From DATMRF01 sp035566435 (lineage in GTDB: Bacteria; Verrucomicrobiota; Verrucomicrobiia; Limisphaerales; UBA8199), in NCBI GenBank assembly GCA_035566435.1, contig DATMRF010000050.1, forward strand, positions 1 to 64,000: 64,000 bases of DNA, given 5' to 3'. The notes beneath the pieces were generated by a model. The model was given only the letters and a program-made list of their open reading frames with translations. It had not been told where the DNA came from and did not search any database. The translations under genes and the position numbers were made by a program. Below are positions 54,675 through 62,107 of the stretch, piece by piece. Positions within the stretch are counted from its first letter, which is position 1. Each line of letters starts with the position of its first letter.

Positions 54675-55505
54675 TCAGCGCAGGCTGTCCAGAGGAGCCG
54701 CGTCCATGTCGTCGAAAGCCTGGTTTTCGCCGCCCATGCCCCAGCAGAAGGAGTAGGCACCGGTGCCACAGCCGCAGTGGATGGACCAACTGGGGGAAAT
54801 GACCGCCTGCCGATCGCCCACTACCAAATGCCGGGTCTGTTGCGGCGCGCCCATGAAATGCATCACCCTGCGGCTGGGACCGAGATCGAAATAAACATAG
54901 ACCTCCGAGCGTCGGGTATGCGTATGCGGCGGCATGGTGTTCCACACGCATCCTTCCTGCAATTGGGTGAAGCCCATCACTAATTGGCAGCTCTTTATGC
55001 CACCGGTATGTATGCATTTGTAGATCGTGCGCCGATTCGCATCCGCTGCGTTGCCCAATTCGACCTTCAGGGCGTCCTCCCGGTGAACCAGCGCCGTGGG
55101 ATAGTTCGCATGGGCAGGATAGCTCAACCAATAAAAGGCCGCAGGAAGGCCGGCGTCGCGCGTCGCAAAGGTTATGTTTTGGCTGCCACGTCCGACGTAC
55201 AGACAGTCGAGCTTGCTCATCTCAAAGCGCCTGCCGTCGACCTCAACCGCGCCTGCTGCGCCAATATTCAGAATACCGAGTTCGCGGCGCTCGCAAAAGA
55301 AAGCGGCACGGAGCTCCGCGTCTGGAGCAAGCTTGAGCGGCGAAGCGGCGGGTACCGCCGATCCAATGATGGCCCTGTCAGCGTCTGAGTAAACCAGTTC
55401 CACTGTGCCCGGCGTGAACAACGACTCCAGGAGAAAAGCGGAGCGGAGTCGTTCCGTGTTAAGCTGCTCGTATTCGGTTTGGCTGGGGGAGAGACGTACT
55501 TGCAT
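54675..55505 (-). CDS. kduI: 5-keto-4-deoxyuronate isomerase
   Basis: The 276-residue cupin protein aligns with E. coli KduI throughout: RRELGILNIG, YVGRGSQ, WNTMPPHTHTRRSEVYVYFD (two His and Glu of the metal site), QETRH-type PQQTRHLVVGDRQAVISPSW and SIHCGCGT (third His). It ends NQAFDDMDAAPLDSLR. It isomerises the open-chain unsaturated uronate released by GH105-type hydrolases. It is transcribed between the GH105 gene and kduD. Confidence 0.96.
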   Translation of the reverse strand: MQVRLSPSQTEYEQLNTERLRSAFLLESLFTPGTVELVYSDADRAIIGSAVPAASPLKLAPDAELRAAFFCERRELGILNIGAAGAVEVDGRRFEMSKLDCLYVGRGSQNITFATRDAGLPAAFYWLSYPAHANYPTALVHREDALKVELGNAADANRRTIYKCIHTGGIKSCQLVMGFTQLQEGCVWNTMPPHTHTRRSEVYVYFDLGPSRRVMHFMGAPQQTRHLVVGDRQAVISPSWSIHCGCGTGAYSFCWGMGGENQAFDDMDAAPLDSLR

Positions 55506-55600
55506 AGAGTGCCATTGTCAAAACCGGAATCCACGGTTTTCCGGGTCGGGCTCGCAATCGTAATCAAACCGCCTCACCAAGCGGGCTCTGTTCACACTCG

Positions 55601-57517
55601 TCATTTCGCGCTGATCCTCCCGCAAGACTCCGATACATAACGTACCCACGACTCCTTGTCCTGGAAGTCACCGCTCTTTGTCCAGCCGGCGCCTGCATAG
55701 TACACCAGCCGCTGGCCCCGCTTGACAGTAGTTTGCAGAAAGACCTGATCCGGCGTATCGAGCGGCCGCGCAGGCGCGGTCATCGTCACGCCGCAACCGA
55801 TTGTTCCGTTGCCTTTCTGCTCTGGCTCCCAGTACGCCATCCACGAGCCGTCCTTCGCGAAATCAGCAGCGCCGCCGCCCTCACGTTTCACAATGCCCAC
55901 TACCGCATCCAGCGTCTCCGGGCCGCCGTCCCAATCAAATCGCGTCTCGATGCGGTTAAGGTTCGAGCCGGTCTCGAGCGAGATTCGCCTGGTCTCGGTC
56001 ACCTTGACCCCACGAGCGTCATAAGGGGCATAATTTAACTCGAAGGCGACGCGCGCCGGGCCATTTTCCAGCAGACGCCAGGTCGTAAAATTGTTGGCTA
56101 CATAAACCTTCCCGTCACGCAAAACGCCGGTCGCGCCGCAACCACGGCTGGGTCCCACCTTATACATGTCCAACCCCTCACCATGGTCCTTATGATACTG
56201 AGCCAGATAATACCATTTTTCGACAATCGGTTTGCGCGTGCGCTTGATCCAGACATCAAGACCGCTGCTGATTTCACCGGTTGCCTCCAACGCCGGCCCG
56301 TAAACCCGGTACGCGATGCGCTCGTTCTCCCATGCGAAATCATCTTTGCGCTGAGGCATGAACGTGGCGTAAGCGGCGGCCGGCAAATCACCCAGCGCCA
56401 GACGATACATCTCGCTCCCCACCAACAGGAACGCGCCCACGCCATAAACATCGCTGTGCGACGGTTCGAACTTCTTGGGATCAGCCCCGATGGGTTGCAC
56501 ATGCTCCAGCCTGCCGTCCGGAGCAATGCACTCCACCAACGCCTTCCAAGCCCTCCGCACCACCGGCTCGAACATAGGGCGGTCGAGGATGCCCCGGTTG
56601 ACACCCCAGGCGAGCGCAAAGGTGAAAAAGCCTGAGCCGCTGGTCTCTTTCAGCGGATACGATTGCGGATCGAGCAGGCTGGAACGCCACAGGCCATCTT
56701 CCTGTTGGAGACCCGCGATCTTCGACGCCATTTCTTTGAATTGCTGCTCGTAGAATTTCCGTTGCGCATGCTCCGGCGGGATAACCTCCAGGACACGGGC
56801 GAGACCGGCGAGGACCCAGCCGTTGCCCCGGCTCCAAAAGACCTTTTTCCCGTTGGCTTCGCGCTTCTGAAAATAGGTGCTGTCGCGGAAATAGAGGTGT
56901 TCCTCTTTGTCGTAAAGGAAATCAGAGGTCGCCCGCCATTCCCGGTCCATGAACTCGACGTACTTGGCGTTGCTGGTGGCGGCAAACAGCCGCAACCAGG
57001 CCGGCGGCCCCATGAATAGCGCGTCACACCACGCCCAGCGATCATTGGCCCCTTTCATATCGAATAGCAGAGCGTTCGTGCGCGGATGCTCCAGGATATA
57101 ATCGAAACGCTCTTTGGTCGGACCCAGCATTGCCGGATCGCGGTGCTGCAAATACAGGTCCAGGTAGGTCTGGCAGATGCAATGGTCGTCGGCGTGATAA
57201 ATGCGCTTGGCCGGCTTCCATTCATGCGCCTCGCCCATTTGCATCATCGCGTCGTGATACTTGGGGTCGTCGGCGAGTTGGCTCAACGCCATGACACCCG
57301 CGTAAAATGCGCCGTAGGTCCAATCATCCGTCGCCGGCCGCACCGGCGGCTGGGCCAGTTGCCAATCCGCCACGCGCTTCATTAACCCCAGAACTCGTTG
57401 CGGAACGACCTCGCTCGATGGCGCGTCCTGTGCAGAAACGGTCGGAGGAGCGGCGGCAGGCTGAGCCCAGAGAGGAATCGCAAGCGTCGTAAGCAAGCAG
57501 GCAGCAGTGTTTCTCAT
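55601..57517 (-). CDS. GH105 unsaturated rhamnogalacturonyl hydrolase fused to DUF4861
   Basis: The ATG at 57517 gives a clean signal peptide (MRNTAACLLTTLAIPLWAQP); an ATG seven codons earlier is possible. Residues of about 35-370 form the GH105 barrel, with TDDWTYGAFYAGVMAL, YHADDHCICQTYLDLY, WAWCDALFMGPPAWLRL and WSRGNGWVLAGLARVL, including the Asp/His active-site region. Residues of about 380-638 match DUF4861 (YRVYGPALEATGEISSGLDV, YKVGPSRGCGATGV). GH105 removes the 4,5-unsaturated uronic acid left by pectin lyases, giving the substrate of KduI. DUF4861 has no assigned function that I know of. First structural gene after the regulator, 150 nt downstream of it. Confidence 0.9.
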   Translation of the reverse strand: MRNTAACLLTTLAIPLWAQPAAAPPTVSAQDAPSSEVVPQRVLGLMKRVADWQLAQPPVRPATDDWTYGAFYAGVMALSQLADDPKYHDAMMQMGEAHEWKPAKRIYHADDHCICQTYLDLYLQHRDPAMLGPTKERFDYILEHPRTNALLFDMKGANDRWAWCDALFMGPPAWLRLFAATSNAKYVEFMDREWRATSDFLYDKEEHLYFRDSTYFQKREANGKKVFWSRGNGWVLAGLARVLEVIPPEHAQRKFYEQQFKEMASKIAGLQQEDGLWRSSLLDPQSYPLKETSGSGFFTFALAWGVNRGILDRPMFEPVVRRAWKALVECIAPDGRLEHVQPIGADPKKFEPSHSDVYGVGAFLLVGSEMYRLALGDLPAAAYATFMPQRKDDFAWENERIAYRVYGPALEATGEISSGLDVWIKRTRKPIVEKWYYLAQYHKDHGEGLDMYKVGPSRGCGATGVLRDGKVYVANNFTTWRLLENGPARVAFELNYAPYDARGVKVTETRRISLETGSNLNRIETRFDWDGGPETLDAVVGIVKREGGGAADFAKDGSWMAYWEPEQKGNGTIGCGVTMTAPARPLDTPDQVFLQTTVKRGQRLVYYAGAGWTKSGDFQDKESWVRYVSESCGRISAK

Positions 57518-57552
57518 AGTCTGGTTACGCGGTTGCATTGCGTAGTGCCATC

Positions 57553-57577
57553 TTGACTCCTAAAGCGTGGTAGTCAA
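57553..57577. promoter_or_regulatory. Inverted repeat TTGACT-N13-AGTCAA before GH105 gene
   Basis: A perfect 6-bp inverted repeat lies 36-60 nt before the GH105 ATG. A related TTGAC-N14-GTCAA pair overlaps the pduL start at 58523-58546. Both are candidate operators for the DeoR protein encoded between them; this is inference from symmetry and position. Confidence 0.4.
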
Positions 57578-57667
57578 TTAGCCTTTTGTTCAATGGGCAG
57601 GACCGCCAACACCGCCTTGTCCCGTGGCCGCCCGGCCGCGCGCTTGCTCCCGAGGATCTCCCCCGCG

Positions 57668-58477
57668 TTAAGGCTGACCCGCTTGCACCCGCACGGTCCG
57701 CTCCCCCAGCTCCGCGGAGGCGGGAGCTAGGATCACTTCGATCCCCCGCTCGCGCAGCGCCCGAACCAAGTCGCCCGGAGCGGCGCTGTCGGTTACGATG
57801 ACGTCCACGCAGTCCAGGTCGCACAGCGGCAGTACTGATTTGCGGTTGAACTTGGTGTGGTCGAAACAGAAGATTACTTTCTGCGCCCCTTGGATCATCG
57901 CTCGCTGGATGTCAATCAGCAGTCCGTGAGAATTCGTAATGCCTTCCAGGGAAATCCCACCAGCGCTCATCACTGCTACATCAGCGTGAATCTTCAAAAA
58001 GGCATCGACCGCGAGTGGCCCAACCAACACCCCAAGCCTGGGATAAATCACTCCCCCCGAAACCACAACCTCCTGCCGGTTGGCCGACGCAAAAAGGTTC
58101 GCCACGGGCAGCGAGTTCGTTATCAGTTGCGGTGCCTTGCTCTCGAGATACTTCGCAACGTGGTACGCTGTCGTCCCTGCATCAATGATCACGCTTTGAT
58201 TCGGCAGAATGATCTCAGCGCAAGCACGACCGATCATCTCTTTCTCGGTTAACTGGTGTGTGTCCCGGGCCGAGAACGCGAACTCGTCTGAACGTGGTGC
58301 CACAATACGAGCCCCGCCATGCGTACGCCTCACCGAACCCTCCGATTCCAGTACTGTCAGGTCGCGACGAACTGTCGAAACAGACGCACGAACTTGATTT
58401 GCAATATCTTCTAACGATGCAAACTCAACTTTTTGCAGATATTCCCCGATGCGATGTTGACGTTCTTCTGGCTGCAT
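57668..58477 (-). CDS. DeoR-family transcriptional regulator
   Basis: From the ATG at 58477 the protein has 269 residues. The N-terminal helix-turn-helix has the DeoR signature (VSTVRRDLTVLESEGSVRRT, then HGGARIV). The sugar-phosphate-binding domain follows, with IDAGTTAYHVAKYL, VVVSGGVIYPRLGVLVGPLA and LCDLDCVDVIVTDSAAP. It is probably a repressor relieved by a phosphorylated sugar such as rhamnulose- or fuculose-phosphate. It is divergent from pduL, separated by about 60 bp, and co-directional with the pectin operon, so it is placed to control both. Confidence 0.9.
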   Translation of the reverse strand: MQPEERQHRIGEYLQKVEFASLEDIANQVRASVSTVRRDLTVLESEGSVRRTHGGARIVAPRSDEFAFSARDTHQLTEKEMIGRACAEIILPNQSVIIDAGTTAYHVAKYLESKAPQLITNSLPVANLFASANRQEVVVSGGVIYPRLGVLVGPLAVDAFLKIHADVAVMSAGGISLEGITNSHGLLIDIQRAMIQGAQKVIFCFDHTKFNRKSVLPLCDLDCVDVIVTDSAAPGDLVRALRERGIEVILAPASAELGERTVRVQAGQP

Positions 58478-58546
58478 CTGAAATAATAATGGTAGATTGT
58501 GGAGCAATTTGCAATATATTTGTTGACTTTGTTCAGAATATGTCAA
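58478..58546. promoter_or_regulatory. Divergent control region of regulator and compartment operons
   Basis: The A/T-rich gap between the DeoR and PduL starts must hold both promoters. It contains TTGCAATATATT and the inverted pair TTGAC (58523-58527) and GTCAA (58542-58546), the latter overlapping the pduL ATG. A repressor bound there would block transcription of the compartment genes. Confidence 0.5.
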
Positions 58547-59241
58547 AAACTAGCCATGATATGGTCGCAACTGGCCCTACAACGCCGCACCGTGCCGTGG
58601 TGGAACACATGGTCCGCCAAGCGGTTTATCAGCGACTTGGCAAACCCCTGCCCAAGCCAGCGACTGCGCCGAACCCATTGGTGGTGAACGTCAGCGCTAG
58701 GCATTGTCATCTCACGCCAGAAGCGGTCGAGGTGCTGTTCGGCAAAGGCCGCGAACTCACCGTACACAAGTGGCTCTACCAGGAGGGCCAGTTTGCCGCG
58801 AAAGAAACCCTCACGCTGATTGGTCCGCGCAGCCGGGTCATTTCCAATCTGCGTATCCTCGGGCCGTGCCGAAATCTAAACCAGGTCGAACTCGCCTACA
58901 CAGATGGCATCGCGCTCGGGTTTGATCTGCCGCTGCGGTTGTCGGGGGACGTCCAGGGAACGCTCGGCTGCATGCTCATGGGCCCGGCTGGCTTTTTCGA
59001 AATGCAGCAAGGTGTCATCCGTGCACTGCGACATGTGCACATGTCGCCGTCGGATGCCGAATTTTACGGGGTGAAAGGCGGCGACGCAATGAGGCTGCGG
59101 ATTGGGGGCGCCTGTGGACTCAGCCTCGATAAGATGTTGGTGCGCGTCGATAAGAGTTTCAAGCTGGAGGTGCACATCGATACCGACGAAGGCAACGCCT
59201 GCAACCTGCAGCCCGACACACCCTGCGAATTACTCCGTTAA
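58540..59241 (+). CDS. pduL: Phosphate acyltransferase PduL of the microcompartment
   Basis: The ATG at 58540 gives 233 residues. Residues 13-33 (HRAVVEHMVRQAVYQRLGK region) form an amphipathic helix suited to be an encapsulation peptide. Two beta-barrel halves follow, with zinc-binding VNVSARHCHLTPEAVEVLF and RALRHVHMSPSDAEFYGVK. PduL converts acyl-CoA and phosphate to acyl-phosphate and CoA, recycling CoA inside the shell; acetate kinase encoded downstream then makes ATP. The longer frame from 58258 runs through the regulator gene on the other strand and was rejected. It is the first gene of the compartment operon. Confidence 0.95.
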   Translation: MSKTSHDMVATGPTTPHRAVVEHMVRQAVYQRLGKPLPKPATAPNPLVVNVSARHCHLTPEAVEVLFGKGRELTVHKWLYQEGQFAAKETLTLIGPRSRVISNLRILGPCRNLNQVELAYTDGIALGFDLPLRLSGDVQGTLGCMLMGPAGFFEMQQGVIRALRHVHMSPSDAEFYGVKGGDAMRLRIGGACGLSLDKMLVRVDKSFKLEVHIDTDEGNACNLQPDTPCELLR

Positions 59242-59314
59242 CCTGCGCCCCACTGCCAACCATTCTGCTTTCAGCTACCAACTACCGCATCAACTCTCAA
59301 CCATTAACGAACAA

Positions 59315-59605
59315 ATGAGCGAAGCATTAGGAATGATCGAAACCAAAGGATACGTCGGCAGCGTGGAGGCCAGTGACGCTATGGTCAAAGCCGCCAACGT
59401 CACCCTCGTAAAAACCATACCGATCGGCGGCGGCCTTATCACCGTGTTGTGCAGAGGCGACGTCGGCAGCGTCAAAGCGGCCGTCGATGCCGGCTCCAAA
59501 GCCGCGGGCAAGGTCGGCGAGTTGGTCAGCTCGCACATCCTGGCGCGTCCGCACGAAGACCTCCTGAAGTCTTTCCTCGGCGAGGCCAACGCCAAACCCA
59601 AATAG
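59315..59605 (+). CDS. BMC-H shell protein 1
   Basis: The 96-residue single BMC domain starts MSEALGMIETKGYVGSVEAS and contains AMVKAANVTLV, the pore-loop segment TIPIGGGLITVLCRGDVGSV and the C-terminal helix. It forms hexamers that tile the shell. The pore loop differs from those of the two other BMC-H proteins here (PIGGG versus KIGSG and QVGNA), so metabolite passage may differ. A 73-nt leader of low G content separates it from pduL; no Shine-Dalgarno site is seen before the ATG at 59315. Confidence 0.95.
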   Translation: MSEALGMIETKGYVGSVEASDAMVKAANVTLVKTIPIGGGLITVLCRGDVGSVKAAVDAGSKAAGKVGELVSSHILARPHEDLLKSFLGEANAKPK

Positions 59606-59611
59606 TCCGGC

Positions 59612-59663
59612 TATCAACTCTCGACGATCTATCAACTATCACCTTTCAACTCTCAACTAACCT
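59612..59663 (+). promoter_or_regulatory. Heptamer-repeat leader of BMC-H 2
   Basis: Heptamers TATCAAC, TATCAAC, TATCACC, TTTCAAC and TCTCAAC fill the spacer, which ends TAACCT directly before ATG. The run has two G in 52 nt and no purine-rich ribosome site. Confidence 0.6.
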
Positions 59664-59942
59664 ATGGCTCAACAAGCAATTGGAATGATTGAATGCAAAG
59701 GCCTGTGTGCCTTGCTCGAGGCTTGCGATGCAGCCCTCAAAGCTGCCAACGTGACGCTCGTCGGCTGGGAAAAGATTGGCAGCGGCTATGTCACCGGCTT
59801 CTTCCGCGGGGACGTTGCAGCGGTCAAAGCAGCGACGGATGCCGGCGCGGCGGCGGCGGCCCAGGTTGGCCAGGTCATCAGTGTCCAGGTCATTCCCCGC
59901 CCGCACGAAGGCCTCGCGATACTGGGAAAGTGCCTGCAATGA
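59664..59942 (+). CDS. BMC-H shell protein 2
   Basis: The 92-residue BMC domain reads MAQQAIGMIECKGLCALLEA, with LKAANVTLVGWEKIGSGYVT and FFRGDVAAVKAATDAG. The KIGSG pore loop is the common type for BMC-H hexamers and usually passes small polar substrates. Three cysteines are present, two of them in the first helix region. It lies between shell protein 1 and acetate kinase, behind a heptamer-repeat leader. Confidence 0.95.
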   Translation: MAQQAIGMIECKGLCALLEACDAALKAANVTLVGWEKIGSGYVTGFFRGDVAAVKAATDAGAAAAAQVGQVISVQVIPRPHEGLAILGKCLQ

Positions 59943-60010
59943 TGCTGGCCGTCAGTGGTCGGTAATCGGCTGCTGGACCAATCATCAGTCACCAATCGCG
60001 AGTCACCACC

Positions 60011-61306
60011 GTGAAAATCCTGGTCGCAAATCTCGGCTCCACTTCGCTCAAGTGGCGCCTGTTCGATTTCTCGAACGGCCAGGAAAAACTGCTCCACAAA
60101 GGCGGCTTCGAGAGAGTGACTAATTACTCGAAGGCGATTAGCGATTGTCTTGGCGAAATCAAGGGTGCCGGCCACATCCGCAACGAGCTGGACCTCGCCG
60201 CAGTAGGTTTCAAGACCATCATGGCGCGCGAGGTTAACGGCTGCGTCCGCCTCGACGACAGCGTGCTCTCCGCCATGGAAGCTTTCAGCGGCATCGCCCC
60301 GGCGCACAATCCCCCGTACATCACTGGCATCCGCCTCTTCGCTCAGCGGATGCCCTCAGTGCCCCTGGTCGGCTTGTTTGAAACGGCCTTCTACCAGTGG
60401 CTGGCGCCCGCAGCAGTTCGGTATGCCGTGCCCGAAGCGTGGCACGACCTCGGAGTACGTCGCTGGGGCTTTCACGGGGCCAGCCACAAATACATCGCCG
60501 AGCGCTCCGCCGAGTTATTCGGGCGCGAGGAGGTGGCCCGGCGCGCGCGGCAGCTCTATGTCAACGGCGGCGCCAGCCCGGTCAGCCAGCCCGACCTCCG
60601 CGTCATATCCTGTCACCTCGGCGGCAGTTCCTCGGTCACGGGAATCCTCAATGGCGTCGCCATCGGCACCAGCATGGGTCTAAGCCCGCAGTCCGGCCTG
60701 CCTCAAAACAACCGCGTCGGTGACCTGGATGCCTTCGCCCTACCGTACCTGATGCGCCTCACCGGCCTCACGCTCGAAGAGGCAGAAGCATCGTTGTGCC
60801 AGGAATCCGGCCTTCAGGCGCTCTCAGGCGGCTACAATGACATCCGCGATGTCCAGCGGCAGGCTGCCGAAGGAAACCCGCGCGCCCAACTGGCTCTGGC
60901 CGTGCTCGTCCATCAAACCCGGCGTTGGGTCGGTTCCTTCCTGCTGGAACTCAACGGGGCCGACGCCCTCGTCTTCACCGCCGGCATCGGCGAGAACGAT
61001 ACGTCGATCCGCCGCGCCGTCTGCGCGAACCTCGACCAGCTCGGTATTGTCCTCGACGAGGAGAAAAACGAAACAACACGAGGCAAGGAGGCGCTCATCA
61101 GCGCGTCCGATTCCGCCGTCAAGGTCCTCGTCATCCCCGCCAACGAAGAATTGGTCGTCGCCCGCGAAGTGAAGCGCTACCTGGATAAAGCGAGGCCGGC
61201 TCAAAGACCTGCCCGGCTAACGAAGAGCGCACCCCGCGACTCGAGGGAAGAAAACCCGGCCGGCACTCTCGGCAAGCTCAGATCCAAACTCAAATCGAGC
61301 AACTAA
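60011..61306 (+). CDS. ackA: Acetate kinase (acyl kinase) with basic C-terminal tail
   Basis: The GTG at 60011 gives KILVANLGSTSLKWRLFDF at the N-terminus and 431 residues. ASKHA-fold motifs include GIAPAHNPP, RRWGFHGASHKYI, VISCHLGGSSSVTGI and VFTAGIGEND. It makes ATP and the organic acid from the acyl-phosphate produced by PduL. Compared with the usual 400 residues there is an extra tail of about 35, rich in Arg, Lys and Pro and ending TLGKLRSKLKSSN, which could be a targeting peptide. Acetate kinase inside such an operon is a feature of the PVC type. Confidence 0.93.
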   Translation: MKILVANLGSTSLKWRLFDFSNGQEKLLHKGGFERVTNYSKAISDCLGEIKGAGHIRNELDLAAVGFKTIMAREVNGCVRLDDSVLSAMEAFSGIAPAHNPPYITGIRLFAQRMPSVPLVGLFETAFYQWLAPAAVRYAVPEAWHDLGVRRWGFHGASHKYIAERSAELFGREEVARRARQLYVNGGASPVSQPDLRVISCHLGGSSSVTGILNGVAIGTSMGLSPQSGLPQNNRVGDLDAFALPYLMRLTGLTLEEAEASLCQESGLQALSGGYNDIRDVQRQAAEGNPRAQLALAVLVHQTRRWVGSFLLELNGADALVFTAGIGENDTSIRRAVCANLDQLGIVLDEEKNETTRGKEALISASDSAVKVLVIPANEELVVAREVKRYLDKARPAQRPARLTKSAPRDSREENPAGTLGKLRSKLKSSN

Positions 61307-61319
61307 GAACAAACGCGAC

Positions 61320-61370
61320 TCTCAACCATCAACTGACCAATACTATCAACTCTCAACCATCTACTAACCT
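61320..61370 (+). promoter_or_regulatory. Heptamer-repeat leader of BMC-H 3
   Basis: TCTCAAC, CATCAAC, TATCAAC, TCTCAAC and CATCTAC fill the spacer, which again ends TAACCT-ATG. It has the same unit and ending as the leader of BMC-H 2. Confidence 0.6.
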
Positions 61371-61664
61371 ATGTCTCATCAAGCAATTGGAATGATCGAA
61401 ACGCGCGGACTGGTCGCCCTCGTCGAGGGTACCGACGCGATGCTCAAGGCAGCGAACGTTGAACTGGCAGGCCCGATGACCCAGGTCGGCAACGCGCTGG
61501 TCACGGCCGTGGTTGTGGGCGATGTCGCAGCCGTCAAAGCGGCGACCGACGCCGGTGCCCAAGCCATCAAAGCTATCAAAGGCGACCTGGTCAGCGTTCA
61601 CGTCATCGCCCGTCCGCACCAGGACGTCGAAACCATTCTGCCCAAGAGACCGGCGGCCAGATGA
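61371..61664 (+). CDS. BMC-H shell protein 3
   Basis: The 97-residue BMC domain starts MSHQAIGMIETRGLVALVEG and continues AMLKAANVELAGPMTQVGNA, then VVVGDVAAVKAATDAG. The pore loop QVGNA lacks the Ser/Gly pattern of the other copies. It probably forms a distinct hexamer in the same shell. It follows acetate kinase after 64 nt. Confidence 0.95.
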   Translation: MSHQAIGMIETRGLVALVEGTDAMLKAANVELAGPMTQVGNALVTAVVVGDVAAVKAATDAGAQAIKAIKGDLVSVHVIARPHQDVETILPKRPAAR

Positions 61665-61728
61665 GGCGACGTGCCCGGTGACGTGTGCCTGGCAACCGTC
61701 CCAGTCACCATCTCAATCACCAATCACC

Positions 61729-61756
61729 GTTTTAACGCTCTAACCTTTTAACCAAA
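61729..61756 (+). promoter_or_regulatory. Octamer-repeat leader of BMC-P 1
   Basis: GTTTTAAC, GCTCTAAC and CTTTTAAC stand head to tail and end four bases before the ATG, with no ribosome site between. The unit matches the leader of the aldehyde dehydrogenase gene. Confidence 0.6.
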
Positions 61757-62068
61757 ATGTTCCTCGCCCGAGTCGAAGGTTCGGTGGTCGCGACCAAGAA
61801 GGACGCGTCGATGAACGGCCGCAAGCTGCTGCTGGTTCGCCCGCAGTTGGTGGACGAAAAGGACCCGACAAAGTTTCGCCCCGGGGCCAACACCATTGTC
61901 GCTGTGGACAGCGTGGGCGCAGGCATCGGGGAAATGGTGATGTTTTGCCAGGGTAGTTCAGCCCGCTTGGCGCCTAACCTGAAAGATGCCCCCGTGGATG
62001 CCGTCATCATCGGCATTGTCGATACCGTTGATGTCCTCGGAAAACAGATTTATACGACCAAACAATGA
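61757..62068 (+). CDS. BMC-P (EutN/CcmL) vertex protein 1
   Basis: The 103-residue protein starts MFLARVEGSVVATKKDASMN and continues KLLLVRPQL, IVAVDSVGAGIGEMVMFCQG and AVIIGIVDTVDV, the standard EutN/CcmL pattern. It forms pentamers that cap the shell vertices. PVC-type loci usually carry more than one such gene; a second lies at 63720. Confidence 0.95.
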   Translation: MFLARVEGSVVATKKDASMNGRKLLLVRPQLVDEKDPTKFRPGANTIVAVDSVGAGIGEMVMFCQGSSARLAPNLKDAPVDAVIIGIVDTVDVLGKQIYTTKQ

Positions 62069-62078
62069 CATTCTTGAC

Positions 62079-62107
62079 GTTTGAACCTTTTAACGTTTTA
62101 ACGACCA
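62079..62107 (+). promoter_or_regulatory. Octamer-repeat leader of aldehyde dehydrogenase gene
   Basis: GTTTGAAC, CTTTTAAC and GTTTTAAC stand head to tail, ending five bases before the ATG at 62108, with no clear ribosome site. Confidence 0.6.

Noticed and set aside
58258..58539. 94-residue N-terminal extension of PduL
   Set aside because: It lies entirely over the DeoR gene and the divergent promoter; PduL similarity and a usable ATG begin at 58540.
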